A program made the translations under genes and the position numbers. The notes under the pieces are model-generated. The model had not been told where the DNA came from, searched no databases, and was given only the letters and a program-made list of their open reading frames with translations. DNA of 64,000 nt from Fibrobacterota bacterium (GTDB lineage: Bacteria; Fibrobacterota; Chitinivibrionia; Chitinivibrionales; Chitinispirillaceae). Shown piece by piece: positions 1 through 8,467 of this stretch. Every line of letters starts with the position of its first letter. Positions within the stretch are counted from its first letter, which is position 1. The stretch is from NCBI GenBank assembly GCA_023459055.1, contig JAEWVR010000034.1:1-64000 (forward strand). Direction: 5' to 3'.

Positions 1-15
1 TATTCAGCTCTCAAA

Positions 16-41
16 GTCCCCCTGCGGGGGATTTAGGGGAC
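16..41. repeat. GC-rich short palindromic element
   Basis: A compact inverted repeat: GTCCCC pairs with GGGGAC, and an inner CCCCC-tgc-GGGGG can pair alternatively. It lies in the leader of dnaG and looks like a dispersed REP-type element, although no second copy occurs in this window. The rest of 1-157 holds a G-rich stretch (about 90-118) and no gene that I can support. Confidence 0.4.
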
Positions 42-157
42 GAGCAACCGGCACAACTGCAACATGTCTAGGTTAAGTTAACGACATTGGAGGGGGCTGG
101 GAGAGAGGTCGGGGAGAGATCTTCCATCCTGCTCAACCCAAAACTATATTACATATA

Positions 158-1915
158 ATGATACACCAGAATGATGACCAGATTAAGGAAGAGATCCGGA
201 ACAAGGCTGATATCGCTGCGGTAATCGGGCGGTATGTCTCGCTCAAGGGTAGCGGTGGTGCATTAAAAGGTCTCTGCCCGTTTCACAAAGAAAAGACTCC
301 ATCATTTCACGTTAACGCCAACAAGGGATTTTTTCATTGTTTCGGCTGCGGCAAGGGCGGTGATGTCTTCACGTTTCTTCAGGAGATTGAGGGTGTTCAG
401 TTTTATGATGCGCTCAAGATGCTTGCCGAGGAGACCGGGGTTGCACTGCGGGATACATCCGGTGGTCAGGGTGATAGCGAAAACAGTGCCGGTTCGCTTT
501 CCAAAACAAGAATACTTGAGATCAACGAAATTGCATCAAAGTTTTATTACTCACAGATTAAAAACTCCCCCGAAGCTATTGAGTATTTCAAATCACGGGG
601 ATTAAAAGCCGAAACAGTTCGTGATTTCCGGCTTGGGTTTGCACCGTCACAGTGGGGAGCATTCATTACCTATTGTCAGCAGTTCAGGATTTCTCAGGAA
701 GAATTAATTGAGTGCGGACTCGCAATTGCAAAGGACAGTGGTGGCGCCTACGATCGTTTTCGCAACCGTGTAATGTTTACCTTGACAGACCTTAGCGGTA
801 AACCAATTGGATTTGCAGGGCGTGGCATGGATGACACAACCATGCCAAAGTATCTTAACTCACCTGAAACATTAATTTACAAAAAAAAGAATTTTCTTTA
901 CGGACTATACAAAGCGCGTCAGGCAATCAAAGAGCATAAGGTTCTTTTTATTGTTGAGGGATACATGGATTACCTGTCACTGTACCAGGCAGGCATTCAG
1001 AATGTCGCAGCGACATCAGGAACTGCACTTACACCGGAGCATGCACATATCATTCAGCGCTTCTCTCAGAATGTTATTTTTGTTTTTGATTCCGACAACG
1101 CCGGACAGGCTGCGGCAGTCAGGGGCATTTTTATTCTTGCGCCGTTAAATTTTGATATCAGCATAATGACGGTGCCGGATGCAAAGGATCCTGATGAGTT
1201 TATAAAAAAATTCGGCCCCGAAAAGTTTCTTGAAGCAGCCAAAAAAGCAGAAAGCTGGATGCAATACAGTATCAAAAAAGCAATGCAGGAGAATGATGTA
1301 TCAACACCGCGAGGCAAGTCTGCAGCAGTGGAATACCTTAAACCGCTGACCGATTCAATCAAAGATCCCATTATTCTTGCAAATTTTCGAAAAGAAATTG
1401 CAGAACATCTTGAAATCAAAGAACAACTGATGTATAATGGTTTACAAGGTAGGACTGCGGAAAAGGTCGAAGCGAAAGATTCTTCCATAAACACAGCGTA
1501 TCTTCAGTCACTGGAAGGGAGTTTCCTGCGGATTCTTTTAACGAGTCCCGAGCTGATAATCGAAGCAAAAAATTATGTCAGCCCTGAAACTCTAACGGAT
1601 CATATATCCAGTGATATATATTCATTAATAATAGAAACATACAGAGAAAAAGGCAGCCTCGACGGAATAACAGACAGAGTTAATGAACCTGTTATCAGAA
1701 AAACAATTACATTACTTCTTGTAAACCCTGCACTCATGGAACATATTCATGATGAGCTGGTGCAGAAGATAATCCATTTGCGGGCAAAATTCCTTCGGGC
1801 AAGTATTCGTGATATAAGATTGCAGATGAAAAATGAACCAAATCATAGAACAGAGCTTCTAAAAAAACTCAAGGATTTTTCTACTCAATTAAAAGACCTG
1901 GATGCAAAAGAATGA
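158..1915 (+). CDS. dnaG: DNA primase DnaG
   Basis: Synthesises RNA primers at the replication fork with the DnaB helicase. The N-terminal CHC2 zinc ribbon is seen at C40, H43, C61 and C64. The central Toprim fold follows, with a VEGYMD motif near residue 267 and a DSDNAG motif near residue 311 as metal-binding acidic sites. A C-terminal helicase-interaction region reaches residue 585, close to the usual 580-600. The ATG at 158 has no clear Shine-Dalgarno, but it gives the normal N-terminus just before the zinc finger. The stop overlaps the start of rpoD by 4 bp (ATGA), so the two are probably translationally coupled, as in the classical macromolecular-synthesis operon (here without rpsU in view). 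Confidence 0.97.
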   Translation: MIHQNDDQIKEEIRNKADIAAVIGRYVSLKGSGGALKGLCPFHKEKTPSFHVNANKGFFHCFGCGKGGDVFTFLQEIEGVQFYDALKMLAEETGVALRDTSGGQGDSENSAGSLSKTRILEINEIASKFYYSQIKNSPEAIEYFKSRGLKAETVRDFRLGFAPSQWGAFITYCQQFRISQEELIECGLAIAKDSGGAYDRFRNRVMFTLTDLSGKPIGFAGRGMDDTTMPKYLNSPETLIYKKKNFLYGLYKARQAIKEHKVLFIVEGYMDYLSLYQAGIQNVAATSGTALTPEHAHIIQRFSQNVIFVFDSDNAGQAAAVRGIFILAPLNFDISIMTVPDAKDPDEFIKKFGPEKFLEAAKKAESWMQYSIKKAMQENDVSTPRGKSAAVEYLKPLTDSIKDPIILANFRKEIAEHLEIKEQLMYNGLQGRTAEKVEAKDSSINTAYLQSLEGSFLRILLTSPELIIEAKNYVSPETLTDHISSDIYSLIIETYREKGSLDGITDRVNEPVIRKTITLLLVNPALMEHIHDELVQKIIHLRAKFLRASIRDIRLQMKNEPNHRTELLKKLKDFSTQLKDLDAKE

Positions 1916-3438
1916 TTAAAAAGAAAGATTCTGTGAAAGAACCCCAGTCAGAAGAAACACCGGCTACTGACCGTACCACGCAGCGGCTTAAAAAACTGGC
2001 TGCACTGCAGGGATTTGTTACTGAAGCGCAGATTGAAGAGGTTGCGTCAAGCGCTCAGGAACGTGAACGGGTACAGCAGATTCTGGCACGTGAGAATATC
2101 ACGATCAATAGTTTCGTAAAGGAGAAGGAACCACTTTACGAAAGAAGAACCAGAAAGCTTATTGCCGCACGCAGACATCCCAAGTATACTGATCCGACAT
2201 GGGTGTATCTCAACAGCGTTGGCCGTGTTCCATTGTTATCGCGGGGACAGGAAACCGAATACGCCATGCAGATGGAGTATGCGCAGGGAAAACTTTTCGA
2301 CATGGCGTTCAGGTCGTCAATCGCCCTTGACAGTTTATACCGCATCGCCGACGAACTCAAGCATGATGAGCTCGATTGTATCGATGTGCTTCAAATTGAA
2401 GAGGAGCAGGCTGACAAGCAGGAGGACCACGAAAACCTCCGCAAGGAATTCCTGAGAATTGTCTCGTTAATCAAACGTAAAGTTACACAAATCAGTCATC
2501 TTGATGAGTCAAAGAGTAGTGACAAGGCAAAACAGTATGATGATATTATCACGCTGTGCCGTCAGCTGCGGCTCAATTCAAAGCAGATCGAACTTATCCT
2601 CGAAAAATATAAGACATCACTTAAGGAAATGGGTGATCACGCCCAGTTTGATGAGTTTACACACTGGGAAGAGATGCGTAACCAGGCAAAGTGTGCCATT
2701 ATTGAAGCAAACGTTCGTCTTGTTGTCAGTATTGCTAAAAAGTATATCCTTCGCGGGATGGAAATTATCGATCTCATTCAGGAGGGTAACCGCGGCCTTA
2801 TAAAAGCGGTCGAAAATTTCGATTATCGTAAGGGCTACAAGTTCAGTACCTATGCCACCTGGTGGATTCGTCAGGCAATCTCCCGTGCAATCAACGATAA
2901 ATCCAAAGCCATCCGTATCCCTGCAAACACACTCGACCTTGTCAATAAGACGGTGCGTTTATGCAAAAAATGGGTGATGGAACATGGATACGAACCCAGT
3001 CACGAGGAACTTGCTGATGCACTCGGGACTACGGTTAGTAAAGTTCAGATGGCGCTTGAATATTCGATGGAACCGATATCGCTTGACATGGAGATCGGTA
3101 ATGATGGTGGCACGACTGTTGGTGAATATATTGAAGACACCAAAGCCGAGGACCCGTCAGAGCGCATCTCCCTTATGCATCTCCGTGAACAGATCAAATC
3201 GGTACTCGATTCCCTTGCGCCAAAAGAGAAGGAAATCGTACTTATGCGGTTTGGTCTTGACGATGGAAGAATTAAAACACTCAAGGAAATTGGTGAAATA
3301 TTTAATATCTCCCGTGAACGGGTTCGTCAGATTGAAACAAAAGCACTCAGTAAACTCAAGCATCCAAGCCGCACACGCCAGCTCATGGCCTGGAAAGAGG
3401 AACGTACCGAGACCATCTCCGACGAAGAGTATTTTTGA
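1912..3438 (+). CDS. rpoD: primary RNA polymerase sigma factor RpoD (sigma-70)
   Basis: The housekeeping sigma factor, directing RNA polymerase to -35/-10 promoters. A charged N-terminal region resembling 1.1 (about 20-85) precedes region 1.2 (about 90-120). Region 2 is at about 263-335, with the typical ANLRLVVSIAKKY-like stretch and the DLIQEGNRGL and FSTYATWWIRQAI motifs. Region 3 is at about 336-415. Region 4 is at about 430-500, with a helix-turn-helix around ISRERVRQIE. At 508 aa it is shorter than the E. coli protein, mostly in the non-conserved insert between 1.2 and 2. The start ATG lies inside the last codons of dnaG (4-bp overlap). A strong terminator lies 25 bp after the stop. Confidence 0.97.
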   Translation: MIKKKDSVKEPQSEETPATDRTTQRLKKLAALQGFVTEAQIEEVASSAQERERVQQILARENITINSFVKEKEPLYERRTRKLIAARRHPKYTDPTWVYLNSVGRVPLLSRGQETEYAMQMEYAQGKLFDMAFRSSIALDSLYRIADELKHDELDCIDVLQIEEEQADKQEDHENLRKEFLRIVSLIKRKVTQISHLDESKSSDKAKQYDDIITLCRQLRLNSKQIELILEKYKTSLKEMGDHAQFDEFTHWEEMRNQAKCAIIEANVRLVVSIAKKYILRGMEIIDLIQEGNRGLIKAVENFDYRKGYKFSTYATWWIRQAISRAINDKSKAIRIPANTLDLVNKTVRLCKKWVMEHGYEPSHEELADALGTTVSKVQMALEYSMEPISLDMEIGNDGGTTVGEYIEDTKAEDPSERISLMHLREQIKSVLDSLAPKEKEIVLMRFGLDDGRIKTLKEIGEIFNISRERVRQIETKALSKLKHPSRTRQLMAWKEERTETISDEEYF

Positions 3439-3463
3439 TAGTACTGTAGTACCATACATTTAC

Positions 3464-3500
3464 AAAACAGCAGATGCAGCATTGTATCTGCTGTTTTTAT
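3464..3500 (+). terminator. Rho-independent terminator after rpoD
   Basis: A perfect 12-bp stem (3464-3475 with 3486-3497), a 10-nt loop and a T-rich tail ending the dnaG-rpoD transcript. Confidence 0.85.
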
Positions 3501-3634
3501 TTTTGGACATTATCCTTTTTATTACATTTACGAATGATTTTCTGTATATTTACATGTAGATATATGATCCTAATCAGCGCAGTTGATCGAGGCGCATAAG
3601 TAAAACGGTCGCTACATCATGAAGGAGTTCCCAA

Positions 3635-4147
3635 ATGGCAAACGCCTACACACGATTGAAAAAACCGATTATCCTGATTTTTTCCGGCCTGACCCTTCTG
3701 TCACCGCTATCGCTGTTTGTTTTTACGATATACCAGTTTATCGGAGTTGTTGCGTTTACACTGTTAAGCGGGGTGATACTGTTCATGATTGTCCGTATCC
3801 TCGAAATCAAGCAGACTATTGATATCACTGACTCAGGGGAACTCAATGATGAAAACAGGGTTAAGTTTGATGAAATTGTTAACAAAGAGACAAAAATCAG
3901 ATTACTTTTTGTAAATAGCTACATTGGAGCGGCCATTGCGACTGTGATTGTTGCACTGGTTATGCGTAATCCTTTTATCCTGCTTGCATTTATTGCTATA
4001 GCGGTACTTCTTTTCCTTTTTTTCCAGAGCCGGATCAGTTCACAAAACATCCCGGTTCTTAAGAAAAAGTATCTCGAAGACAACATTGAGGAGAATCTCG
4101 GGGTGATACGGAAAAAACCGCTTGATGAGCGTGAGGAAATGGAGTGA
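3635..4147 (+). CDS. small four-helix membrane protein, function unknown
   Basis: 170 residues. Hydrophobic segments at about 12-30 and 34-50, then a polar loop, then about 85-105 and 108-126, suggest four transmembrane helices. A charged cytoplasmic-type tail follows, ending in basic/acidic residues. The start ATG follows a good AAGGAG sequence 6-7 nt upstream, which rules against the nearby out-of-frame ATG at 3619. It is monocistronic between the rpoD terminator and the DUF4143 palindrome. I do not recognise a named family. Confidence 0.75.
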   Translation: MANAYTRLKKPIILIFSGLTLLSPLSLFVFTIYQFIGVVAFTLLSGVILFMIVRILEIKQTIDITDSGELNDENRVKFDEIVNKETKIRLLFVNSYIGAAIATVIVALVMRNPFILLAFIAIAVLLFLFFQSRISSQNIPVLKKKYLEDNIEENLGVIRKKPLDEREEME

Positions 4148-4267
4148 TTTGCTTATGCTGGTAAATCACGTTCACAGGTAACCCAACTAATAATTATGTC
4201 AATAGGTTATGCTTTTTTCACCTGTGTTACAGACTTACCAATCGATTAGAATAGTTGTTACTATAAA

Positions 4268-4320
4268 AAAAGGAATACAATTCCCTTTTTTCATGAAAAA
4301 ACGGGAATTATATTCCTTTT
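4268..4320. repeat. 53-nt near-perfect palindrome abutting the ATPase start codon
   Basis: The arms 4268-4293 and 4294-4320 pair along their whole length around a central CATG, with one bulged base (C4302) and one mismatch (C4278/A4310). The last base touches the ATG at 4321. In DNA it could be an operator; in RNA it would fold into a hairpin burying the only purine-rich (AAAAGGAA) stretch. It has no T-tract and sits before, not after, a gene, so it is not a terminator. Confidence 0.8.
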
Positions 4321-5478
4321 ATGCTTAAACGTTATCTATCTGCACCGGAACAGAGCTTCTTCCTTTTTGGTCCCAGAGGGACTGGTAAGTCTACCTGGAT
4401 AAAGGAAACGTTTAATGATGCATACCTTATTGATCTACTCAACCCGTCTGTTCTTTTTGACTACCTTGCAAATCCCGATAGATTATATCATCTCGTAAGA
4501 GAACTTAAGGATGGTGCAACAATAGTCATTGATGAAGTTCAAAAACTGCCACAACTGCTGTCAATCGTGCATGCATTAATAGAGGAAAAACGTGGTTGGA
4601 GATTCGTTCTTACTGGTTCAAGTGCCAGAAAACTTGTTAAATCCGGCGCAGACCTCTTAGCTGGTCGGGCGCTTCTTATATCAATGCATCCATTTACAGC
4701 ATCAGAACTTGGTTCATCGTTTGATCTCAACAATGCACTATCACATGGTCTTGTACCATCAGTGATAATGTCCCCCGATCCAACTGAAACATTAAAAGCA
4801 TACATCTCTATTTACTTAAGAGAAGAAGTTCAGCAGGAAGCACTTGTTAGAAATCTTTCAGTCTTCAACCGGTTTCTTCAAACGATTTCATTTTCACAAG
4901 GCAGCCAGATAAATTCAGCATCTATTGGAAGAGAATGTGGTATTGATAGAAAAACTGTTGATGCATGGATACAAATTCTTGAAGATCTCCTGATCAGCAC
5001 TACAATCAAGCCATTTACTAAAAGAGCGTCTCGTACAGTATCAACACACTCGAAATTCTATTTATTCGATTGCGGTGTTTTTAGAAGTCTAAGGCCTAAA
5101 GGTCTGCTTGACAAACCTGCTGAAATTGATGGCGTAGCACTTGAGAGTCTTGTATTTCAACATCTGAGAGCATGGGTTAGCTTTACTAAGTCAGATACAG
5201 AAATCTCATTCTGGAGAACTCGTACCGGTATTGAGGTTGATTTCATTATATATGGTGAAAATTGTTTCACTGCTCTTGAAGTAAAAAATTCTGATCGGGT
5301 CAGATCAGAAGATCTTAAAGGCCTCCGCACATTCAGAGAAGACTACCCGGAATCGAAACTGGTGTTTCTTTACAGAGGTACCGATTCGTTACAAATTGAC
5401 AATATTCACTGTATACCGGTTGAAAAGTTCTTAAAAGATCTTCATCCGGAAAACCGCTCCCTCTTACTGACACAATAG
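4321..5478 (+). CDS. AAA-family ATPase with DUF4143 C-terminal domain
   Basis: Belongs to the widespread ATPase group that pairs an AAA_14 domain with DUF4143. Walker A (GPRGTGKS) is at residues 17-24, Walker B (VIDEVQK) is near 64-70, and a sensor-like LTGSS is near 97. The C-terminal third has an EVDFI...ALEVK pattern of the PD-(D/E)XK nuclease-like fold (about residues 300-322). The cellular role of the family is not established; copies often proliferate in genomes as lone genes. The ATG has no Shine-Dalgarno of its own and directly follows a long palindrome, suggesting autoregulation or leader-structure control. Full family length (385 aa), no frameshift. Confidence 0.88.
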   Translation: MLKRYLSAPEQSFFLFGPRGTGKSTWIKETFNDAYLIDLLNPSVLFDYLANPDRLYHLVRELKDGATIVIDEVQKLPQLLSIVHALIEEKRGWRFVLTGSSARKLVKSGADLLAGRALLISMHPFTASELGSSFDLNNALSHGLVPSVIMSPDPTETLKAYISIYLREEVQQEALVRNLSVFNRFLQTISFSQGSQINSASIGRECGIDRKTVDAWIQILEDLLISTTIKPFTKRASRTVSTHSKFYLFDCGVFRSLRPKGLLDKPAEIDGVALESLVFQHLRAWVSFTKSDTEISFWRTRTGIEVDFIIYGENCFTALEVKNSDRVRSEDLKGLRTFREDYPESKLVFLYRGTDSLQIDNIHCIPVEKFLKDLHPENRSLLLTQ

Positions 5479-5487
5479 CTGTTAGTA

Positions 5488-7155
5488 TCACGACCTGCGT
5501 TTAAACGGCTCGCAGAAAAAAGAAAAAATCAGACCGACCAAAAGCATAATCCCGGACCATTTATAGGTAACTGAAAACGCATTTGCAACGTGATCAAGAA
5601 ATGTCTTTTTTATCTTTTTATACAAACTTGACATTTCAGAAATCTGCTTTTCATACACTTTTTTCATTGCAGGTTTCAATATATCGGGCGCCTTTTTTAC
5701 AGCCTCATCCCTGCGGGCTTCAAATATTTTAAGAATATCTTCTTCTGATGGTAATTTTGAGTCCTTGGAAAATTTAGCGTTTGTCAGTTTTACCACAACA
5801 GTGTCCTTTACATCTTTTGTAAGCACCGTATCTGACATGATAATCTCTGACGCATACACTCGTGCTTTCTCGACCTCTTTTTCTACAAAATGAGTAACGG
5901 TTGTGACCAGCAGCGCAACACCAAGCGTTGCACCGAGTGTTCTGGAAACATTGCCGACTGCAGATGCCATTCCGATCTTGTCAGCTGGGGTTGCTTTTAC
6001 CGATGCATTTACAATTGATGGAAACGCGAAACCGATCGCACCACCACAAAACGCCAGACGCCAGATAATATCGTTCAGCGTGGAATCCGCATTCAACCCG
6101 AACATCAGATAGATTGCCACACAATTCAGAATTGCGCCGCTGAACGCGAAAATCCTGTTCCCGATTTTATCGGACAGTAACCCGGTAATTGCACTTGTAA
6201 CAATTAGCAGCATCGGATATGCGGTTATCACAAGCCCTGCTTTTACCTGGCTGAACTCCTTTACCTGTGTCAAATAAAATGCAGTAAAGAAAACGCCACA
6301 CATTGAACCTATCCCCAGTATGACAAGCGATATATTTGTTGTACAAAAGTATATATTTTTAAAAAGCGCTACAGGAAGCATTGGCGCTTTTGCTCTTTTT
6401 TCGATAAAGAAAAACAGTATAAAAAACAGGAATGCAACAACAAACAACGTAAGGATATATGGTGATCCCCACCCGTAATCGTTTGCCTGAATAAGGCCGA
6501 GAACTACACTGAACATCGCAACGCTCATGGTGATCATTCCTGCCCAGTCAATTCGCCTGTCTGCAGTCGGATCATATGATTCTTTTACCACAAAGGGGAT
6601 GATTATCAGCGCAATTACACCAATGGGAATATTGATATAAAAAATCCACTGCCAGTTCAGATACTCGCCGATAACACCACCAAGGGCCGGTCCGCTCGCT
6701 GATGCAAGTCCGGCAATAGCACCCCATATCCCGATGACCATACCCCGTTTCGAAACAGGAAATATCTCAATAATAAGCGGCATTGACACTGGAACGATCA
6801 ATGCACCTGCAAGCCCCTGAAGCGCACGATAGAAAATTAGCATGTCAACTGATGTGCTGATTCCTGATAAAAAGGATGTCAGTGTAAAAAAGAAAATACC
6901 AACCATGAATATTTTCTTGCGCCCGAATTGATCTGCGATTCTTGAGCCTGTCAATAACAGTACCGAAAATGCCAGATTATATGCATTTACAACCCAGGAA
7001 ATAGTACTCATATCCGTTTTGAAATATCTGATCATTACCGGCAGCGAAACATTGACTATCGTGGAATCAAGCATCACCATGAAAAATCCGATGACTATGG
7101 TAAAAAAAGCTATAAAATCAACAGCTTTCAACGGTTTATCTTTTTCACTATTCAT
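5488..7155 (-). CDS. MFS drug/metabolite exporter, DHA2 (EmrB/QacA) family
   Basis: 555 residues with about 14 hydrophobic segments, as expected for DHA2 proton antiporters. The MFS motif A (GSRIADQFGRKK) lies between helices 2 and 3, and the antiporter-type GP-rich motif in helix 5 (about residues 150-160) is present. A long hydrophilic extracytoplasmic loop (about 425-520) precedes the last helix, as in EmrB. A TAAGGT ribosome-binding site stands about 8 nt before the ATG. The gene starts 50 bp after the acyltransferase gene on the same strand, so it is likely the last gene of the lipid/polyketide-like operon and may export its product; that role is inferred from position only. Confidence 0.87.
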   Translation of the reverse strand: MNSEKDKPLKAVDFIAFFTIVIGFFMVMLDSTIVNVSLPVMIRYFKTDMSTISWVVNAYNLAFSVLLLTGSRIADQFGRKKIFMVGIFFFTLTSFLSGISTSVDMLIFYRALQGLAGALIVPVSMPLIIEIFPVSKRGMVIGIWGAIAGLASASGPALGGVIGEYLNWQWIFYINIPIGVIALIIIPFVVKESYDPTADRRIDWAGMITMSVAMFSVVLGLIQANDYGWGSPYILTLFVVAFLFFILFFFIEKRAKAPMLPVALFKNIYFCTTNISLVILGIGSMCGVFFTAFYLTQVKEFSQVKAGLVITAYPMLLIVTSAITGLLSDKIGNRIFAFSGAILNCVAIYLMFGLNADSTLNDIIWRLAFCGGAIGFAFPSIVNASVKATPADKIGMASAVGNVSRTLGATLGVALLVTTVTHFVEKEVEKARVYASEIIMSDTVLTKDVKDTVVVKLTNAKFSKDSKLPSEEDILKIFEARRDEAVKKAPDILKPAMKKVYEKQISEMSSLYKKIKKTFLDHVANAFSVTYKWSGIMLLVGLIFSFFCEPFKRRS

Positions 7156-7205
7156 TACTGTTACCTTACTTAATCATGATTATTTCGAAACAAAAGGACC
7201 ATTTA

Positions 7206-8135
7206 CTAAAGGAAACTGTACTTCCTGCACCCTGTAATTGTAAATGTTCCATCAATAAACTTTCCTGCTTTATACAGACTTTCTCCCGGACCACATTCAA
7301 AAAACTCCGTACCACCATTTTTCAGGAGCTGTTCAAACGTTTTTCTCCAGTTTATAGGAAGTGCTACATTATCAAGTACCGTGTGTTTAATTTTATCGGT
7401 AGTATCCAGAATTCTTTGATTTACACACGACACTATGTTGACATCTGGATCATTTACAATAACATCATCACAGCATAACCTGAGCGGTTCAAGCTGTGAT
7501 TGGTCTTTAACAGCATGATACGGTGCCGACAACGGCAATACGACTGTCTTCATGGCTCCATCATCAGTGACTGCATCAACCAGTTGTGCAACCCTTGTAC
7601 TTTCTCCACAAACAACAAGACTCAGTCTGTTATTCTCATTAATAATATCAAGCATTCCACCAACACATACAATATGTTTTTCAACAACAGTACGCTCAAG
7701 TCCGATGATTGTAGCGATTGCGTACGATACCGTACCCTTTGCAGCCATAACTGCAGTATATGCAGTTTCTACAAGTTTCAGACCCGATTCAAAGGTGTAC
7801 ACACCGGCATGATACAATGCAGCGTAAATTCCCATACTGTAAAATGCACACCAGGATATGTTTGCGTAGTTTTTTCTGAGAATATCACTGAATGCACAAC
7901 TGTAGATGTAGGTCAGTAACTGGTTTTGCAGCTCGTCGCACTCCTCATCTGACGTACATACTGGTTCGTGAATTTTAAAAGAACTGCACGCAGAAGCACG
8001 TCTAAAGAGACGATCGATATCATAGCCGGATTTCTGCAAAAAAATATTTTCGTACCCTGTAAATTTTACCCCGCAACCGGGAAACAGTACACCATGCAGT
8101 TCAGGAAATTTCGAAACAGTTTCTGAATGATTCAT
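7206..8135 (-). CDS. FabD-like acyltransferase with atypical active site
   Basis: 309 residues with the FabD/acyltransferase fold. FPGCG near residue 18 corresponds to the usual FPGQGSQ. Ser100 lies in FYSMG at the place of the nucleophile elbow GHSLG, and His207 in APYHA matches the second catalytic residue. Odd points by eye alignment: the elbow has F and Y instead of G and H, and the malonyl-binding Arg normally found after the LVE segment is missing (LVETAYTAVM at 121-130). It may therefore use a non-carboxylated acyl group or act as a hydrolase rather than load malonyl. It follows the ACP by 18 bp and is part of the same operon. Confidence 0.75.
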   Translation of the reverse strand: MNHSETVSKFPELHGVLFPGCGVKFTGYENIFLQKSGYDIDRLFRRASACSSFKIHEPVCTSDEECDELQNQLLTYIYSCAFSDILRKNYANISWCAFYSMGIYAALYHAGVYTFESGLKLVETAYTAVMAAKGTVSYAIATIIGLERTVVEKHIVCVGGMLDIINENNRLSLVVCGESTRVAQLVDAVTDDGAMKTVVLPLSAPYHAVKDQSQLEPLRLCCDDVIVNDPDVNIVSCVNQRILDTTDKIKHTVLDNVALPINWRKTFEQLLKNGGTEFFECGPGESLYKAGKFIDGTFTITGCRKYSFL

Positions 8136-8153
8136 TCTTTTCCCACAATAAAA

Positions 8154-8444
8154 TCAGTTTAACGTATCCTGATTTTCTATTATATAGATCATCAGGTCAA
8201 TCACTTTACCAACAGTCTCAGCACGATTCTGAAGCATATACTTTCCAACAGCCTGCATTGACACATTCAGGTTATACTTCTTTTTTATCAACTGAAGCAT
8301 CTCGATATACAACAGCGAATCACCCTCGAGATCATCAATGACATTCGTTGTATCACTGATATCTTCAACAGCAACTTCACATTCATCAGCGAGAAATTCA
8401 TATACTATGTTCCTGATATCATCACGTACTTCACTACTTGCCAT
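8154..8444 (-). CDS. acyl carrier protein
   Basis: A 96-residue carrier protein. Ser43, in the GDSL motif that follows a run of acidic residues, is the expected 4'-phosphopantetheine site, and the downstream helix is of the usual amphipathic type. I chose the ATG at 8444 because it has a GGGAG sequence 11 nt upstream; a GTG at 8471 would add nine residues and overlap the ketosynthase stop by 4 bp. It lies between ketosynthase and acyltransferase genes and presumably carries the growing chain of this operon's pathway. It is distinct from a housekeeping AcpP, which would normally sit with fabG/fabF/rnc. Confidence 0.88.
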   Translation of the reverse strand: MASSEVRDDIRNIVYEFLADECEVAVEDISDTTNVIDDLEGDSLLYIEMLQLIKKKYNLNVSMQAVGKYMLQNRAETVGKVIDLMIYIIENQDTLN

Positions 8445-8467
8445 AATGGTAAGTTCTCCCTTTTCTC

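Noticed and set aside
1066..1494. 142-codon minus-strand frame inside dnaG
   Set aside because: It lies fully in the coding frame of DnaG, has no family resemblance and no ribosome-binding site.
4268..4320. Terminator of the upstream small membrane-protein gene
   Set aside because: It ends directly at a start codon, has no downstream T-tract and is about 120 bp away from the upstream stop.
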